A DNA stretch of 64,000 bases from Russula earlei (GCA_025769875.1 JAGFNK010000001.1:434001-498000), one strand, 5' to 3'. Shown: positions 23,481 to 34,791, counted from the stretch's first letter. Numbers and translations: made by a program. Notes: generated from the sequence alone by a model not told the origin.

Positions 23481-24156
23481 CAGGCACCCATTTCCTAATC
23501 AGGTAATCATCGCATGGCAGCCACATGGCCACTCAGCCATCAGGAACCCAAAACAGCAGCATAAACTCCTATAAACTGTTGCATAACTCATATGATGTCA
23601 TCTAGGCTCCAATGACATCATGGCTGACTGAGTGACTCCACAATGACCTCACTGGCTCACTAAGTGATCCACAGTGACATCATAATGATGTCATCTCTCC
23701 ACAATGATCAGTAATACACTCAGTAAGCCTGAAACCTGACACAAGCAAGTTTATGCCTCTGTAGTCATATTAGATGGTACCAGAGGGTCTAGAATAGTTC
23801 CTGCTCTTTGTAATTGACCCTGTACACAGTATATAAGCCCCAATGTAGCATGTCAGTTGTCAGACTGTCAATTTGTGATACTCTCATCTTCCTGGGTCCT
23901 CCCCTGTGACCGCTCAGTTCAAAGTCTTCCCTCTTCCTCAAGGTACTCTTCAACAACTGCCTTGTCTAAAGCCCTTCACCACACTGGCTTCTGCCCTTCA
24001 CCTCTGTCTCCTGCAGCATGTACCAGTCCCCATCTGGTACCTTCTAGTTGTTTGACTCATCCTTCTGCTCAATGCTGTCTTTGCCACGTACTGTCTGTTC
24101 CAACCCTTGCCCACCTGCTCCTGAGTCCTTAGTGATCAGCAGTACGTGTCTTGACA
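23481..24156 (+). mobile_element. family X LTR, 5'-truncated (copy X2)
   Basis: This is the inverse of 16768 to about 17449 with many substitutions. It lacks the first 155 bases of the LTR and ends CTTGACA at 24156. It has a TATATAAGCCCC promoter box near 23830 and the palindrome TGACATCATAATGATGTCA at 23675-23693. The join with LTR 3 is at CAGG, present in both partners, which suggests deletion through microhomology. Internal family X sequence follows. Confidence 0.8.
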
Positions 24157-24216
24157 AAACAGACTGAATGGACTGGATAGTTAGAATGCCATGTTGATAC
24201 CACCGTTCCTTTTTTC

Positions 24217-24351
24217 CCTCAGTCTTTCATATACAAGACTGAGGTCAGTAGCACACTCCTTTACCATTTACATATACTCATTATGTACATAGCCTTCATC
24301 CAACAGGTTAGCTTACTAACCTAATACTAGTCTTTCATATACAAGACTGAG
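24217..24351 (+). repeat. hairpin-bounded element H, copy 1
   Basis: 135 bases bounded by two hairpins. The first has a 10-bp stem CCTCAGTCTT/AAGACTGAGG with an 8-base loop; the second repeats AGTCTTTCATATACAAGACT. Between them lie GGTCAGTA, CACACTCC, TGTACATAG and GTTAGCTTA, all in the same order as in copy 2 at 53181-53307. It sits in the leader of the family X element, between the LTR and gag. It may be a structured leader of that element or a separate small repeat. Confidence 0.7.
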
Positions 24352-24435
24352 CCTCGTCCAACAGATTATGAGACCTGCCTGTCTCTGAAAGCTAAATCAC
24401 TTCCATAAACAGTCAACATTTCATAACCACATAAC

Positions 24436-24990
24436 ATGAGTTCCTCAGCATCATCCCCAGCACCTTCATCCTCGAAAGGAAAGAGCTCTCCACAGGTGGA
24501 GCCATGGGAAAAATGGGCAGAACCAAACTCCAACATCATGATGTGCCAATCCTTCAAGACAGTGTGGATGAATATGCTGACTGGAAGGGAGTAATGGAGG
24601 CAAGATTTGAAGCAACAGATCTGTTAAACATTGTAAATGGAACTGAAAAGAAACCAGACGCAAACATCAATCCCGATGCTGCTGCCAACTGGATGGCAAG
24701 GGACCACAAAGCGTGCACCCAAATCTTTATGTCCGTATGAGGGCATGCTCTCAAAACAATACTTGGCATAAAAGGTTCCACAGAGTGCTAGAAAAAGCTT
24801 TCAATTCAGTTTGAAGGGCAAGGCAACCAACAAGTTGCCCACTTACTGTCAGACCTATACCTGACCACCCTCTCGGACATTGGTCACAGCCAAAAACCAC
24901 CTGTCATTTTAAACAGCGCCTGAGGATCCACAAACAATCCAGTAACGATCAGGATGTCCAGCCTAAAACTCAGGAGAACTCACAAAACAA
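24436..24990 (+). pseudogene. gag remnant of the family X copia element
   Basis: The start ATGAGTTCCTCAGC at 24436 opens a short Ser-rich N terminus. After a shift, the frame at 24504-24740 reads like the UBN2-type gag of Ty1/copia elements (HHDVPILQDSVDEYADWKGV). Further matching sequence, QFEGQGNQQVAHLLSDLY, lies near 24800-24860 after more stops. No protease, integrase or reverse transcriptase follows; the element is cut off by about 25000. Confidence 0.65.
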
Positions 24991-25216
24991 TACAACTAAG
25001 AGAGAGAAGCATACAAATCATTTGCAATGGATGGCTGAACATTGAGCATTGGATGCTGGACAGTGAAAGCTGTTTATCTCATCAGTGAGGGACATTGGCA
25101 ATATATGTGGTCCAGAGAAATATATTCCAAATCTAGACTACAAAGTACCCATATGATGGCCATAAACAGCCGTCAACTAATGGGTCTCAACAGGTAATAC
25201 CCATCCTGTACCCATA

Positions 25217-25743
25217 TGTTAGGATTCTCATGTTTCTTCATTGTCACCTGTTCACCTATGCTTCACTGACTCATTACTCATATGTGTTTACTCATCTGGC
25301 TTAGTGATTGCTTACTGATCCTGATCAGTAATAGCTTACTCACTGCTTACCAATCCATGACAGATACTAGGAAAGAATGACTCACACGTGAGTCATATCT
25401 AACATTCTCGAATTGCGCTCTACGTATTTGGATACTACTGGTTCTCAGCTATGTGCACCCCAAGTTTCGTATGAATCGGATCAGTAGTTGAGATATCATA
25501 TAAATAGTCTGCAGTACCAAGAAGTCGAGCCTTACACTCAACTTACTCATTTGACAAAACAATCATCTTGTCTAAATGCTCTAAACAAAACTATAGTGTT
25601 AACTCTAAGTGAAAGAGGCCCCTCTCTTCTCTTACATCTATTCTTCCTGAGATAGTATCAAAGGATTTGAAGTCTAGTGCTTGAACTATATCAAGCAACT
25701 CTTTCACTAAAGAGTTGGTAATAAGATCGGACAGATCTTAACA
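25217..25743 (-). mobile_element. solo LTR of family Y (copy Y2)
   Basis: A 527-base insertion, TGTTAGGATTC to AGATCTTAACA on the plus strand, flanked by CCATA at 25212-25216 and 25744-25748. It is the diverged reverse complement of Y1 and keeps the near-palindrome ATGACTCACACGTGAGTCAT at 25377-25396. It disrupts a sequence containing CCATCCTGTACCCATA. Confidence 0.85.
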
Positions 25744-25748
25744 CCATA

Positions 25749-27500
25749 CCATATAAACTCTGCAGCAGTCAGCAAACAGGATGGGTACAGGTCCCATACA
25801 CTCATACATACACAGGTACGGTGCACAGCCCTATTGTGGAGCTCACCAAATGCAAGCTCAATGCCATGGCTAAAGGCCACAAAGGCAATATTACCTTAAC
25901 CCCCAAAAACTTCCATACTGTCTCACAAAATTTACAATCAGTATTTACAAATATTGTACACACAAAAATGTACTTAAAGGCTCCAAAAAATAAGCCAAAA
26001 GAATCAAGAAAGGGAGACAGAGTCTCATGTTTGTTCTTGAAAATGCCTCTGCATGCCATCCTCAGCTCCTGCTCCCACACACTGATTGTTGCACCCTCAG
26101 ACCTTGCCCTTATATTTTCACTACTTGGACCCCCAACAACAAGCACTGCCCTTGAACTCACAATGCAGCTCAAACACCCTCTGGCATCATACAACAGAAT
26201 GTGTTACACCATTTTCCTTTTACGTCTACTTCTTACCTTTTGCTATGGACTGCTTGCTTTCGTACGTCCCTTTACTTACTGGTCTTGTGATCTCTTATGT
26301 CTTGTGATCCCTTCTGTGCTATCATGTGATCCATACACATCCAGGTAACACTGGATTGCTGTTACTTTCCCTTTGTTTGGTTCTCTTTCCATTTATATTC
26401 ACTTCTTAGTTTCGACTGTGCAATGCTGCGCACCTACTGTGCAGCACAGTTACTTGGTTCTGACTCATTCGTGGCCTCATTCCTATGACTCCTACTTATT
26501 ATGACTCCTACTATACTAGTAGCACAGTCAAAGCGCAGCTATTGCTGTGCTTCTCCTGTATATATAAGCTCAGTACTTTGTGACCAAAGCCCTAAGCTTG
26601 GTCTCTTGTAGAATCCAACCTACTCTTGTCCAAACATATTCGCCTGCAACCCACTTCACTCCTAATCCTCAAACCACATCCACCTCTCCATTTCATCAAC
26701 TCTCAACACACCATCCACCATCTACTCTTCGCCTTTCCCTTCCTTTCCTAAGAGTCTCTCTTCACTCCCCTGAGAAGAGCTCTCCTCCTTTTAAGACCTA
26801 CCTTCCTCTACTCTCTCTGCATTGTTCAAGGTCCCCAACAGACTTGAACGCATATAGCTAGTGGAACCAGCCCTAGTCTATCCCATTACAAACTTACCCT
26901 AGCTTCTCAACGGACCGAGTCATACTAGGAAGGGTCTATTGGCCATAACCTGTTTAGCATAAAACACTTCGACCGCTGCAGGGATCCTTACTCATTATAC
27001 ATGGGAACCAGCCCATTTCTTGAACACCTCTCTATCATCAACTTGTTTTCCGCTTGTGAACTGACACAGCTAGTTACTGTGACAGAATGCCTGCTTTTGT
27101 GGGCTCTTTCTTCAAGGCCACCACTGCTCTGTGGACAAGGTTCATTCAGTAGCTACAGAACATACAGTTGTTTGATATCTCATACACCCATAATCCAAAC
27201 AAGTTCTTTATTTTTTCCGTTCCCCAATTTGTGATGAGGATGCCCAATTGATCAGAGCAAATAAAGTTTCAGTTGTCGACCTTACATTTTCTCGTGAGTC
27301 CACTGTCCAATTGCTGGGCCAACAACTGTAGCGGCCACTGCTCAGGCGAAGCTGGAGTGACATCGTACTTGAGATGTGCATATGCTTGGGTCCAGCATTA
27401 AGTTGCACAGACGCCCACACACCCACTCAAAGGAATGGATGCCCAGCGGTCATACCTTTACCCACCAAAAAAAAACATTGCATGTGACCATGATTTCGAT
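25749..27500. other. repeat-like stretch without a recognisable gene
   Basis: Long frames such as 25821-26348 have low-complexity or antisense character and no family resemblance. A promoter-like TATATATAAG near 26562, followed by a C/T-rich leader, looks like the U3/R part of another LTR (perhaps starting at TGTTACACC near 26205), but I find no second copy or target duplication. I leave it unassigned. Confidence 0.35.
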
Positions 27501-27915
27501 GGTACTATGGGTGGCTGGGAACTGCAAATATTACACATTTTGATTTCTGCAGCCTTCCACAACATACTTTGAGCCTTTAAATTTAAACCCTATGTCTTTT
27601 TTACTCTTTTATATCTGCTCATAAAATTTATATATTTTTATTCAAAGTTGTTGAGCTCTCGGACAATGACTGAAGTCAAAGGGCAAAAAGTTCGCGATGT
27701 GCAAATCTTCGTAATGGCTGGTCACAGTCCAGTTTCAGTCTCTGCTGCAACGGAGGGGCAATTGTGACAGCCATCACAAGAGGCAATTTGCAGGATTTCA
27801 AAGCAGATATGAACAAATATATTAAGTTTCTCTGAAGTATCCCTGGGTATACAGTTCACATAGTAGGATATAAAGTAGAGTATGAATAAGGGGCATTAGT
27901 TACAGCAGTATCAAG

Positions 27916-30225
27916 TCATCGGTGTTGTGGAGGACATGTGATGGCAGGCACCGTGTCAGATGATGTTGACACAGCATTATTATCAATCGGCACTGGTCGT
28001 TTCTGCTCATGTCGGCCAAACAACCCCATGAAACGCTCGTGGCCTTTTAGATCCGGATTCTTGTCAAAGTGGGCAGTGATCCTTGAGGTCAGATCTGGCT
28101 TTGTCCCCTCCATTGACAAATCAAGTGCAGTTGCAAGGTCTTGAAGTTTGGTCTTGTTCTTTGAACCTAAGGAGCCCATGAAGATCATGGTGGCCCCTTG
28201 TGTAGCCTGCTGTACAAGGTTTTCATACTCTTGATCTGACTTCTTCTTTCACTTCTCGGCTGCCTTCCTCTCCTTCTCGTCCCATCCCATGCCACTTGAT
28301 CAGCAGTAGCCTCCTGGATTCCTTGCTCCAAGGTTACAACCCGCGAAGACATTTGGATTCAATGACCCAGTCCATCTTTCTTCTGTGCTCAGCAATTCAA
28401 TTGATGCTTCAAAACAGCATTTTCACGCTGCATGAACACTGCATGGACCTTGGCAGCATCTCATTGGGCTGCCATCTCCACAATACATTCCCAGAGCTCT
28501 GCTGTCTGGGCCTCTAAATTGTTTATGTGCTCCGAAAGTGGTCAAGGTTTAGCACCAGAGAATGGAGTAGTCTCAATGCTAGTGGGGGCCTGCAGTAGGA
28601 CATCACAAGTTGCACAGAATGATCGTGTTTGTCTGGGAGTAGGTGTTGGTGTCGGTGTGCTAGCATGTTGTGCCACATGCATGGGTAATAGGGAAGGACC
28701 AGGGATGGATGACGATGAGTCTTCAGGTCCACAGAGGGAAGGGTCAATGACATGCAAGGTAGATGTCTCCCTCACACCAGACTCCGAGTCGTCCTGGGAA
28801 TCGGATGACTCAGAGTCAGAGTTAGAGCCACTGTCACTGCCACCACTTCCGATCTCAGGCTCGTCCCCAAGGGGTGCAGTCAGGTCAAACAAGTCATTGG
28901 AGGATGCATCAGGGGCAGGGGCATTCTAGACGGAAATGATTTTGGAGTGTGTGTTAGCATGGAAGTCGAGACACTTGGGGCAAAGTCAGCTTGGGTAAAA
29001 ATGTCTGGATTGAGAGGATGGATGCCAGATCATCTCCAAGTGTGAAGGATTGTCTCCACTTTGAAAGCTGTGGTTCTCATGGACATGTACTCCTTGACAA
29101 CATCTTTGATATCCATCCCTTGCTCTGTTTCATAGATAATCTCATCACATCGATTAAACCATGCTGTCTGAAGTGGCCCAAAGACACCAACATCCAGTGG
29201 TTGAAGGCAATGCGTCATGTGAGGTGGAAGGCAGAAAAGGTTGATTCTGTGTTCTCGGGCTAATGTGATCACTTCCAGTGTTGTATGTGAGCCATGCCCA
29301 TCATATATAAGTAAAATTGGCTTTCCAGATGTGTTGTGCACCTTTGCACCCAGAATGAAGCACTTCTCAAACCATTCATGCCCAATAAAATCATCTGTCC
29401 AACCATTCTCGGACGTCACGACTCTAATCTCAAGTCAGGATCCTTGTCTGCTTGTGTTCCGAAGGATTACGCACATAACTCCTGGTTCACAGAACCACTC
29501 CAGACACTTCGTAGAACCTGGGAATACAAACCCTGGTTTGATGGTGAATGTTCCATCGGCACACACAACCTTAATGACTGTCACCAGCTGAAGGTCATCA
29601 CTTTTCAGCTTGTACCGGGACATGTCTGCTTTTGCGAAGTAAAACCTCAGCCCAGTGCCCTTCCGCCCTCCACCAAGTTGGATCCCTTTCTCATCCATGT
29701 TGTAAATGTTCTCCCAAGGTATTCTATGCTCCTCCATATGCAATTTGAGTAGTTGAAAGTGATGCTGGACTGTTGAAAAGTTGAATGCCTGAGCCCATTT
29801 GGGATCAAGTCCTGATCATTGCCCCAACTTTAGGTCTCCATGACGTACTGTGAATCGGCGGATCCATGACTTTGAGATTGTCCACTTGCGAGCAGGAGGA
29901 AGCATTGACTGGACCATTGGGCAAACAGTCCATTGGTTGACTGGGTGTCCAGTAACACCAAGATACTTGATCCACTCCACCAATGTTTCTTCCTGCAAAG
30001 GGCTAAGAAGCAGCTGGTTCTTATGCGCTGCCTTTTTAGGTGTGGTTTTGCCCAAGCACCTTCGACGCATGGTGTGGTAGGGGACTTCATATGCTTTGCT
30101 GCATCAGTCAATGTTTTGTATATCCCATCCTTGAGGTCTTGGGCTGCCTTCTTTATGTTGGCCACTGTCGCGTCATCAACTATTTTTTTCATGTGAGGTG
30201 TGGAACAAACCACGCTAGGACTCAA
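27916..30225 (-). pseudogene. pogo/Fot1-type transposase, broken
   Basis: Pieces run from the start at 30225 downstream. The N-terminal helix-turn-helix (IKKAAQDLKDGIYKTLTDAAK) is followed, after a shift near 30065, by a CENP-B-type domain (EEWIKY-like, WTISKSWIRRF) at 29816-30070. A stop separates it from 29435-29743 with NMDEKGIQLGGG (first catalytic Asp), then another stop near 29432. The segment 29030-29419 holds YDGHGSH (second Asp) and LPPHMTHCLQPLDVGVFGPL (third Asp). After an acidic, Ser-rich part (28542-28892), the last frame 27916-28188 encodes the C-terminal tail (LQDLATALDLSMEGTKPDL) seen in related transposases. Several stops and shifts mean no functional enzyme. Confidence 0.85.
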
Positions 30226-30240
30226 ATTGTTGACATGTCT

Positions 30241-30273
30241 GACTGACGCGTCAGTCCTCAGATGCGTCTGAGG
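30241..30273. repeat. two overlapping palindromes upstream of the transposase
   Basis: GACTGACGCGTCAGTC at 30241-30256 is a perfect 16-bp palindrome. It runs straight into CCTCAGA-TGCG-TCTGAGG at 30256-30273, a 7-bp stem with a 4-base loop. They lie 15-50 bases upstream of the transposase start and could be a subterminal transposase-binding site or a promoter element. Confidence 0.7.
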
Positions 30274-30702
30274 ACCTCAACAGTGATTGCCGATGCCCTG
30301 CCATGAGTGGTACTTCAATGTGTCACTTCAGAGTCATGTCCTGTTCAACAAAAGTGTAAATCATTCATTTTCATGACAATTCCACCTTTGCTACCCTTCG
30401 GAAAATTGGTTTTGAGGTGATGTTGATATTTAGATTGGATTGGTAAACTGTTCCTAGGGGTTTTTGGTCAGGGTGTATGTTTCCGAATAACTGGAGCTTC
30501 GTACATTGGGGTCATTTTGACCATTTCTTGCATCCCATTTTAAAACCATGAGCTGTTTTAATCTTTTGACTTCATAGTCACGATGATATATACTGAATAG
30601 TGCTACTATAAATTTTCCAGAGCCATTAAATGGTGTTGTTGTATAGAAAATTGAGATTTGCACATCTCGGATCAGTTGCACATCGTGATCAGCCATAGTA
30701 CC

Positions 30703-31162
30703 CCTTGACACTCAGACGACTGCTATCCAATCAACACTAACATCACCACGGGTATCATATGATCAGATAACCAAAGATTTGGCTCCTTCAAGACCGCGCC
30801 CCTCCTGAGCCCAGCGTTCGACGGTTGTCTCTGTGATACGTCCAGGACGGACTATCCAACATTATCAGGGAAATTAGCTCCTCAACGCAAAACGGAAGCG
30901 CCGGGTCCTCGGCCAATGCGCGCATAATAGAGGAGCTGCGATGTCCCAACTTAGTGATCACGCCTTCTTAAGCGAGCCAATCCAAACGCACATCACCACT
31001 GTTACGTTTTGGGGGTCGGTCTGGCTCCCCAACCTGACGCAGATATCCAACAGCCCGTGACCCTGGCGCCAAAGTGTGTATGCGTGTCGATGAAGCCTAC
31101 GACCACCTCGTGAAGGGTTTCGCGTGGCACCGCCGTGGCTGGCCCCGCCAATAAGATCATTG
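30703..31162. other. intergenic stretch, no gene seen
   Basis: Between the pogo element and the 3' end of the exonuclease gene. No frame resembles a protein and no RNA gene is apparent. Confidence 0.5.
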
Positions 31163-32430
31163 TTACCCCCTCTCCTTCAGTTCCTTCGCTAGGTCTGTTG
31201 TGTAGCGTTGAGGTATGAGCCGTGTGCTCGAGGAACGAGCAGTTTTCATGAGAGACCTGTAAACCAATAATCCAGAATGGACGTCATTAGAGGCATCTAC
31301 CGTCTATGAGATGATCGCTCCAATCTGACTTTGACCCTATACGTACATTTCATCTGCGCCGGGGTAAGATCTTTGCTCCAGTCACTCGTACGCACTGGGC
31401 CCTTGTCCAGTGTTTTTTGCAGACAATAGGAAACTATCTTTGCAAGTGATACGATCGGTCTTTTGAATGTGGACGCAAAATTCTGATCAACTTGGCACGC
31501 TAAGGCGCCAAGCTCAACAAGATTAGAAGCCAGAATATCGTAGTCGCGGAAAAGTTTCATTCCGTCGTCTTGGATTCGTCCACATATCTTGAGTCCACTG
31601 AATGGAGTGACAGCAAGTTTCACTCACTGCGGATGTTTACACCCGTTTTCGCGACTTTCGAAGATTCAATTAGCTCCTACAGAACGTCGGTATCACTGTG
31701 GTCGAAATGGGAAGACACCCGCACTTTAACTTTCTCAGGAAATCCTTGTGATGGGTCAGCATACTATTCAATATACAATGAGGTGCACCAACGTTTCATT
31801 TTGCTGACGTGAATGAGAAGAATGATGTCGACATCGCAAAGTTGAACGAGGGCGACCTTTCCCTCCTGGCCACCACCGAGTCTGCTTGGAGTAAAAGGCC
31901 ACTCGAGGTCAAGACCGACAGCGCTACGCAGATCATTCACAACACATGAACTGGACGGACATTGAATTTCAGACTTACCCATTCAGACAGGATACCACCT
32001 CATCGGCATCCTCTTCGTTCTTGATGTAAATTACTTTCGGTTTAGGAACGTTTTCTGCGTAGTTATAGGTTGGATATGCGGACCCTGGTTGTGGAGGCTT
32101 CGTGACGATGCCAGAGCTCCGGTCACTTTTGGCAAGTGACTGGGCTTCTCCCGACAATGTATGTTCATTTTCTTTCAGAGACTCTGTCTTCTTCAAGCGC
32201 CGCTTCCCAAGAAGACCTGATGAAGGAGCACTGTGATCATCGGAGGCGTCACATGTCGTACGCGAAGGACAAGTAACTAGCTGGGCACTTAGAGCGTCAA
32301 ATAGCCTGTCATTCTCTGGAGTAGTGAGGTCAATGGTCCCGTCCATGTCTGGGAGAAAGAGCGTCGTTGGACTGGGAAAGCGTGCGTTCAAAGCAGACAA
32401 GACTTTGGAGCTGCCTTGACGACATTGCAT
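31163..32430 (-). CDS. 3'-5' exonuclease, Werner (WRN)-like DEDDy family
   Basis: Six exons (31979-32430, 31793-31923, 31725-31744, 31641-31676, 31347-31587, 31163-31296) give 337 residues with all phases consistent. The first 130 residues are a low-complexity N terminus with LLGKRRLKK, a possible nuclear signal. The nuclease domain follows. Exo I is VGLDLEW (D155, E157), and IQDDGMKLFRDY supplies the exo II Asp near 221. Exo III, YASND (Y294, D298), gives the DEDDy set. LVQL and LLIHVSKMK match WRN-type exonucleases. The reaction is removal of nucleotides from DNA 3' ends; no helicase part is attached, as in plant and fungal stand-alone WRN-exo proteins. The start at 32430 is the first ATG in frame. 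It is divergent from zuotin, 160 bases away. The 131/20-base exon pair uses a GTTGGT donor and is the least certain splice. Confidence 0.85.
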
Positions 32431-32590
32431 CGTTGCAGTTATCACAGTACGACACGAACGATCCACCTCGCTCAAACGCGTATATCACGTGATCGCAATG
32501 TAGCACATTTCCCACGGGCCTATTTTTCGGGAAGAGGGCGTTGATGCACGCCAACCGGACAATGCGTGTTGGAATCTCAGTTATATCATC

Positions 32591-34019
32591 ATGGGAGACA
32601 TCATCACCCTCCCCGTCGTCTCTCTTCCCCAACAAACTGACCGGAAATCGGAGCCTTCTCAAGCCAATACCATCTCGCGTGAGTGACCTTGGTGTCCGAC
32701 CCTTTCCCTATCTTATTTCCCGTTTCTATTACAGCATTTGTAGAACGAAAACTCATTCCCGTTGGGCCTGCATATTTGGCCCACGTAAGGAGAGTCGTGC
32801 ACGATCTTTCTTTTGAGGAACATGACAAACATGTAGAGGAAGAAGAGAAGCGACGGCGAAATCTCGAGCGAGAAGCTGATGATGAGGATGATCTCGGTGT
32901 TGGTGATGAGGAAGAGACCGAAGATGTCTTATCATTGGATCCCAAAGAGTGGAAGGTATGTCGTAGGCTTTCTCTTTTGAACATGACGATGCTACATCGT
33001 GTCCTGTATTTTTAGAAACAAGACCATTATGCTGTTCTTGGGCTATCGCATCTTAGATATAGAGCTACTCCAGAACAAATAAAGATCGCCCGTATGTATT
33101 ATTCTGAATCCTGCCTTCCAACACTCACTCGACTCAGATCGTAAAAAGGTGTTGAAGCACCACCCTGACAAAAAGGCTGGCGCCGTCGGCAACTCCAATG
33201 ACGATGCTTTTTTCAAGTGCATCCAGAAAGCAAACGACGTACTCACTCATCCAGAAAAGCGCCGCCAATTCGATTCCGTCGATCCTTATTATGACCTTCT
33301 CGAGGCGGACGTACCTACAACGCAGCAGGTCACAAAGGCGAAGAATCCAAACTCGGCATTTTTCAAACTCTTTGCTCCCGTATTTGAACGCGAGGCACGC
33401 TTTAGTAGAAAAAAACCTGTTCCGCTACTTGGTGAATATTCGGACTCAAAGGAGGTGGTGGAGACATTCTATGACTTCTGGTACAATTTCGACAGTTGGC
33501 GCAGCTTTGAATACCTTGACAAGGAAGTAAATGAGGGTAGCGATAAGTATGGGGCCCCTCTTTCCATGTCAAATCACGACCCGTTAACCTTGCATGTAGC
33601 CGCGACGACAAGCGATACACTGAAAAGAAGAACAAAACTGAACGCGCTCGACGGAAGAAGGAGGACACCGCTCGCCTCCGAGCCATCGTGGACGTTGCTC
33701 TTTCGGCTGACCCCCGGATTAAGCGTATCAAGCAGGAAGAGAAGGAGACACGAGAAGCGAAGCGCAAGAACAAGTCTGGCCCCGGCGGGGGGCCTTCAAA
33801 GGCACAGACCGAGGAAGAAAAGCGCCGTATAGAAGAGGAAGACAAGGCGAAAGAGGAAGCAGAGAAGGTCGGTTTGCCCCGCATTCACAATGTCCATACT
33901 TGTCCTACGGTTTTGTATAGGTTGCAAAGGCAGAGGCGAAGAAGGCAAAGGCCGCAGCTGCCAATGCCGCAAAGAAGGCGCGGCGTGTAGCAAGAGCAGA
34001 AGCCGGTGAAGTTCCTTGA
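32591..34019 (+). CDS. ZUO1: zuotin-like ribosome-associated J-protein
   Basis: Six exons (32591-32678, 32735-32955, 33016-33091, 33138-33546, 33600-33867, 33921-34019) encode 386 residues. With an Hsp70 partner zuotin forms the ribosome-associated complex at the exit tunnel and helps nascent chains fold. Family features in order: VGPAYLAHVRRV, an acidic segment, DPKEWK, and a J domain from KQDHYAVLGL (about 104) with HHPDKK (HPD 137-139). The zuotin homology region follows (FKLFAPVFEREARFS, DFWYNFDSWRSFEYLDKE), then DNRDDKRYTEKKN and a long charged helix. The sequence ends AGEVP soon after the Ala/Lys-rich part. Relatives usually go on for a further 50 or so residues into a C-terminal helical bundle, so this copy is short or a last exon has been missed. 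eS30 follows 235 bases downstream, in the same direction. Confidence 0.9.
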
Positions 34020-34253
34020 CGATGCACCATGTCGGGGAGGTAGCTGGAGCCAAAGCCATGTTTTACTTGTGCCACCCGCTAGTCGTCACGGACCGCCATA
34101 CCATATAAAAGCTCTGAGACTTTATCACGACCGTGTTGATACAAGCACGTGCCATCATACGCACTGTCGGAGATCGAACCTTGATTTGGTACTGTACAGC
34201 ATCTACCATATTGATGATCGAGGCACTCGTCTACGAGTCTCAACGTCAAGAAG

Positions 34254-34791
34254 ATGGGAAAAGGTGCGTCCACTTGTCTGCAAGAGTACCAAGCATTCAT
34301 CGTGCTTGTAATTTAGTACACGGGTCTCTTGCCCGCGCCGGCAAGGTCAAATCACAGACACCCAAGGTCGAGAAGCAGGAGAAGAAGAAAAATCCCCGAG
34401 GGCGTGCTAAGAAGCGGATGCTTTACAACCGCAGGTTCGTGGTGGACGTTGTCCGAGCACGGTTCAACTTGCTGATCGAAGTTGTCAGATTCGTAAATGT
34501 CACAACTCTTCCAGGTGGCAAGCGGAGAATGTGAGTCTTTTCGTTACCCCCATTCTCCGGACTTGTATCACGCATGCCTCTATGCGTGAGCGACTTTGTC
34601 CTCTAATTTGATGAAATGCAAACATCACAAGCATAGTTCACACCGAAACTACCGTGTAGACAAACCTGCATCTTCGTCTTTCGCTCCTATCTGATCCCCC
34701 TTCCTCCATCTTCTCGTCGATCCTCGGTCTAGCAGCGTACTAAAACTGACCATCCTTTTTATTTTCCAGGAATCCGAACCCCGAGAAATAA
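34254..34791 (+). CDS. RPS30: 40S ribosomal protein eS30
   Basis: Four exons (34254-34263, 34317-34434, 34489-34530, 34770-34791) give 63 residues, exactly the usual eS30 length. It begins [20 protein letters not shown] and has [20 protein letters not shown] and the ending PGGKRRMNPNPEK. As in yeast there is no fused ubiquitin-like domain. The protein sits near the decoding centre of the small subunit. The first exon holds only three codons plus one base, and intron 2 uses donor GTTCGT. Intron 3 is 239 bases, four times the local norm, and contains a CACGCAT/ATGCGTG hairpin (34570-34589), TGATGA (34609-34614) and CTGA (34691-34694), so it could host a box C/D-type RNA. FOL1 is convergent, 256 bases away. 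Confidence 0.95.

Larger units (their letters stand above)
27505..30698 (-). mobile_element. pogo-type DNA transposon, decayed
   Basis: The ends are inverted. GGTACTATGG at 27501-27510 matches CCATAGTACC at 30693-30702, which I read as TA target duplications at 27503-27504 and 30699-30700 around terminal CTATGG/CCATAG. A second shared inverted block, GATGTGCAAATCT, lies near 27695 and 30650. The interior carries one transposase gene in pieces, on the minus strand. TA duplication, the DDE motif type and the CENP-B-like DNA-binding half are all typical of pogo/Fot1 elements. Confidence 0.72.

Noticed and set aside
25821..26348. 175-codon frame on the plus strand
   Set aside because: Low similarity to anything, lies in repeat-like DNA between elements, no introns or start context; not reported as a gene.
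26202..26900. Additional LTR with TATATATAAG
   Set aside because: Promoter-like sequence only; no second copy and no target duplication found, so not called as an element.
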